NCBI GenBank assembly: GCA_051453625.1
Contig: JBOZIK010000001.1
Span: forward strand, 241,720,848-241,756,633
Length of the DNA stretch: 35,786 nucleotides
Direction of reading: 5' to 3'
Origin: Welwitschia mirabilis
Taxonomy: Eukaryota > Gnetophyta > Gnetopsida > Welwitschiales
Part shown: positions 33,500 through 35,786 of the stretch, in pieces
Layout of the letters: every line of letters begins with the position of its first letter
How positions within the stretch are numbered: the stretch's first letter is position 1
Notes under the pieces: generated by a model
Seen by the model: the letters and a program-made list of their open reading frames with translations, nothing else
Databases searched by the model: none
What the model was told of the DNA's origin: nothing
Made by a program: the position numbers and the translations under genes

Positions 33500-35283
33500 A
33501 GTTTGTACAACTTAAAAATCATTAGTTATTATCAAACTACTATCATTGTAAAATGATCTTAGTGATAACAAAAAAGAATGAGATAAATTAACCCCTAAAA
33601 TTTATTTTTACATTATAATACATTTGAAATCTTAATGTATCTCAATATTAATTTTTTGAAAGATATTATATCTTTTAGAAATCTCAAAATTCATGATGTA
33701 ACATATGTTTAGTCCTTCATCACAATCTTCTTTTCATTTTGTAATGGTTCCTTTGTCACTTAATTGATAATTAATTTGCTAATTAGTACTTAACAAACCT
33801 GAGTAAGAAAAAACAAAATTGTACTTATAAATAAGTATTTCATTAATATTAAAAATGGCATTATAAAAGAATTAATAGTTATAAAATTATCATTCATGAG
33901 TATAATATAAATCATGATGTTTTCCTCTCTTGAAGATATTCTCCATNNNNNNNNNNNNNNNNNNNNNNNNNNNNNNNNNNNNNNNNNNNNNNNNNNNNNN
34001 NNNNNNNNNNNNNNNNNNNNNNNNNNNNNNNNNNNNNNNNNNNNNNNNNNNNNNNNNNNNNNNNNNNNNNNNNNNNNNNNNNNNNNNNNNNTGTAAATTA
34101 TTTTATTAAAAAGGTTATAAGGGTAGTATCTAATTGTGATCATGGTAGTTTTGAAGGTTCAACTACTTCTTTTATATGAGTTGAATCTTATTAATTTCCT
34201 TTTCTATTAAGGTTATCATTTATACTAGAGCTTTATGAGTAGGTTTTGACGCATTTTTTATTTACAAAATTTCATCCACTAAGAAATGAAAATCTATAAG
34301 GACATGTGAATTTTTGCATACTTCATGAATTTAATGAGAATATAAGAAAACTTATATGATTCATACNNNNNNNNAGCTAGTATCAATCTAGCATGGAAGG
34401 TTATTAAGTTGGCTATATGTGTAATAGGATGAATGTTTATATTCACTAACCTAAATAGCACATGGGCCAATGAAGATATGGCCTATATAAAAGCCTTCTT
34501 TTTCAAGGCCAATATAGATTCTTCAAATGCCACTACTTCTCTTGTGAGAGCTCTAAATAATTTTACTTTTTTTACTTCATGCCCCTTTATTAATGTAAAA
34601 TTTCATTTTCTCACTAGGGATACTAAAAGAATCTTGTAAAAATAATTTTATAATTGCAATTTCAACATATACAACTTAAGATTTAAGGATGATTTCTTGT
34701 TCAAGCTGATTATAATCCTGAGTAATAAAGTACCTATATTGAAAGGTCATCCTACAAAAACAATTCTCTTACTTGAATAAGGAGTTACTCATTGTGAGAT
34801 GGCTTAATAAACTAAATAATATTTTGATGGATTAGATACTAGACTAGGCTAGGATATACAATCTCTAATCATTCTTATGAATGAAAATGGTCTCTTAAAT
34901 ATGCTTCTTTTATCTGCTACTAACTCTAAAGTATCATGTTGGATGAGTGGTACTCTAATAGAAGAAAAAGCCTCAATGATGGCTAAAGATGGAGCTTGAA
35001 TTGGATTAAAAGCTTAAGTGGTAGTTCTTCCTTTAGTCCTTTTACTATGAGTGGGTTGTTTACCCTAAAATAAGGTAAAACTATCATTAGAACCCTTCAT
35101 ATAAATACATTTCCAAAGGAAATATAATTCCTTTTACTAAGAACATTAAAATCTAAAGGAATGATTTGACTTTAAAATAAAAAAGAAAAAAACAGAAGTA
35201 TAAAAGAGGGGTTTTCAAAGAAAACACATCTAGTTTTTTTCTTTTCATTCCTATTTTTTAAGTTTTAAATTTAAAAAAAGCTT
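33500..35283. other. AT-rich sequence, nothing recognised
   Basis: Gaps at 33,947-34,091 and 34,367-34,374. A + strand open frame (34,433-34,639) and some longer - strand stretches, for example VKLFRALTREVVAFEE near 34,530-34,585 and AFNPIQAPSLAIIEAFSSI near 34,955-35,015, look mildly protein-like but match nothing that I recognise. Confidence 0.45.
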
Positions 35284-35686
35284 ATGCNNNNNNNNNNTTT
35301 TCAAAATAATTTATCAAACATGGAATTTAAACATGAGAAAAAAAATCCTATTTTGAAATGGATAATTTTTTTCCTTAAAAAAGAAGAGGATGAGCCTTAT
35401 TGCATAGAGGAGTCACTCCTAATTATGACATGGTGCAAGTCTGATGTTAGGTGTCTAGGTTTGGCTATTAAAAAATCTTTATGATATGATGATTCCGCAT
35501 GAGAGACAAGATGTAAATGAAACTAAAATGAGTTTTGCCGCTCTATTGAAATTTTTTATTTTTTTAAACTTCAATGATGCTATCATAGCAAGAGACGCAT
35601 GTAATAAGGTTCAAATTGGTATGTATTACTTTAATTATTATGTAGTACTTAAATATAATAGCTCTCTGATAATTGCCAAGAGTTAG
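35284..35686 (+). other. Two adjacent short open frames, unrecognised
   Basis: Open frames 35,284-35,484 (66 codons, the first four covering a 10-N gap) and 35,486-35,686 (66 codons) follow each other with one base between. The first includes HEKKNPILKWIIFFLKKEED and TWCKSDVRCLGLAIKKSL; the second HERQDVNETKMSFAALLKFF. Charged, fairly balanced composition makes them more protein-like than other short frames here. No domain was recognised. They could be exons or a fragment of a transposon-carried gene, or chance. The second start sits in a different frame. Confidence 0.2.
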
Positions 35687-35786
35687 CATGGTTAGCATCA
35701 CATACTGATGAAATGTAATAGCTTAAAGATTATCTTTAGCTATTATCACCCTAGTTACCACTCATTGATAAACCATGATAGGTCCT

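Overview
This window looks like intergenic heterochromatin of a flowering plant. It is strongly AT-rich and CpG-poor, holds no intact host gene, and is filled with decayed plant-type transposable elements: a CACTA (En/Spm) transposase, chromovirus-type Ty3/gypsy Gag-Pol, and an Athila/Tat-like gypsy remnant. Nothing in the sequence points to a particular species. About 3.3 kb is assembly gap (runs of N). Several gaps are exactly 100 N, and some of those have the same sequence on both sides.

Layout. 1-5,960: AT-rich sequence in which I recognise no gene or element. 5,963-7,890 (+): a CACTA TNP2-type transposase pseudogene with many stops but a clear domain order. 8,435-8,716 (+): the last part of a Ty3/gypsy polyprotein, running into a duplicated polypurine tract and an LTR that starts near 8,717 and has a good TATA box at 9,396. 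10,954-12,106: a mosaic of two modules repeated three and two times.

12,542-33,499 reads best as a nested pair. The outer element is an Athila/Tat-like gypsy on the + strand. Its 5' LTR is in two pieces (12,542-12,876 and 25,742-26,761), its gag, RT and integrase-C remnants lie at 28.0-29.4 kb, and its 3' LTR is at about 32,175-33,499. The inner element (12,877-25,741, - strand) is a long-LTR chromovirus, probably Tekay/Del-like, inserted in the outer 5' LTR. The outer 3' LTR is in effect an internal empty-site control: at 32,483-32,487 it carries CCATA, while the inner element is flanked by CCACA and TCATA, each one transition away. The inner element has a decayed initiator-Met primer binding site, all pol domains in order (gag, PR, RT, RNase H, IN, C-terminal region) and a polypurine tract, but is full of stops and frameshifts.

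Most interesting feature: both LTRs of the inner element carry, on the strand opposite to the retroelement coding strand, a tRNA-sized module with RNA polymerase III A-box and B-box matches and a T5 run. A 7-bp stem around the A box is perfect in both copies although one base pair has changed from G-C to C-G. A second B-box module follows about 130 nt later. The inner 5' LTR is about 2 kb longer than the 3' LTR because its promoter half is duplicated, giving two TATA boxes.

33,500-35,786: unrecognised AT-rich sequence with two adjacent short open frames near the end. The elements form a record of successive insertion and decay, not genes that act together.
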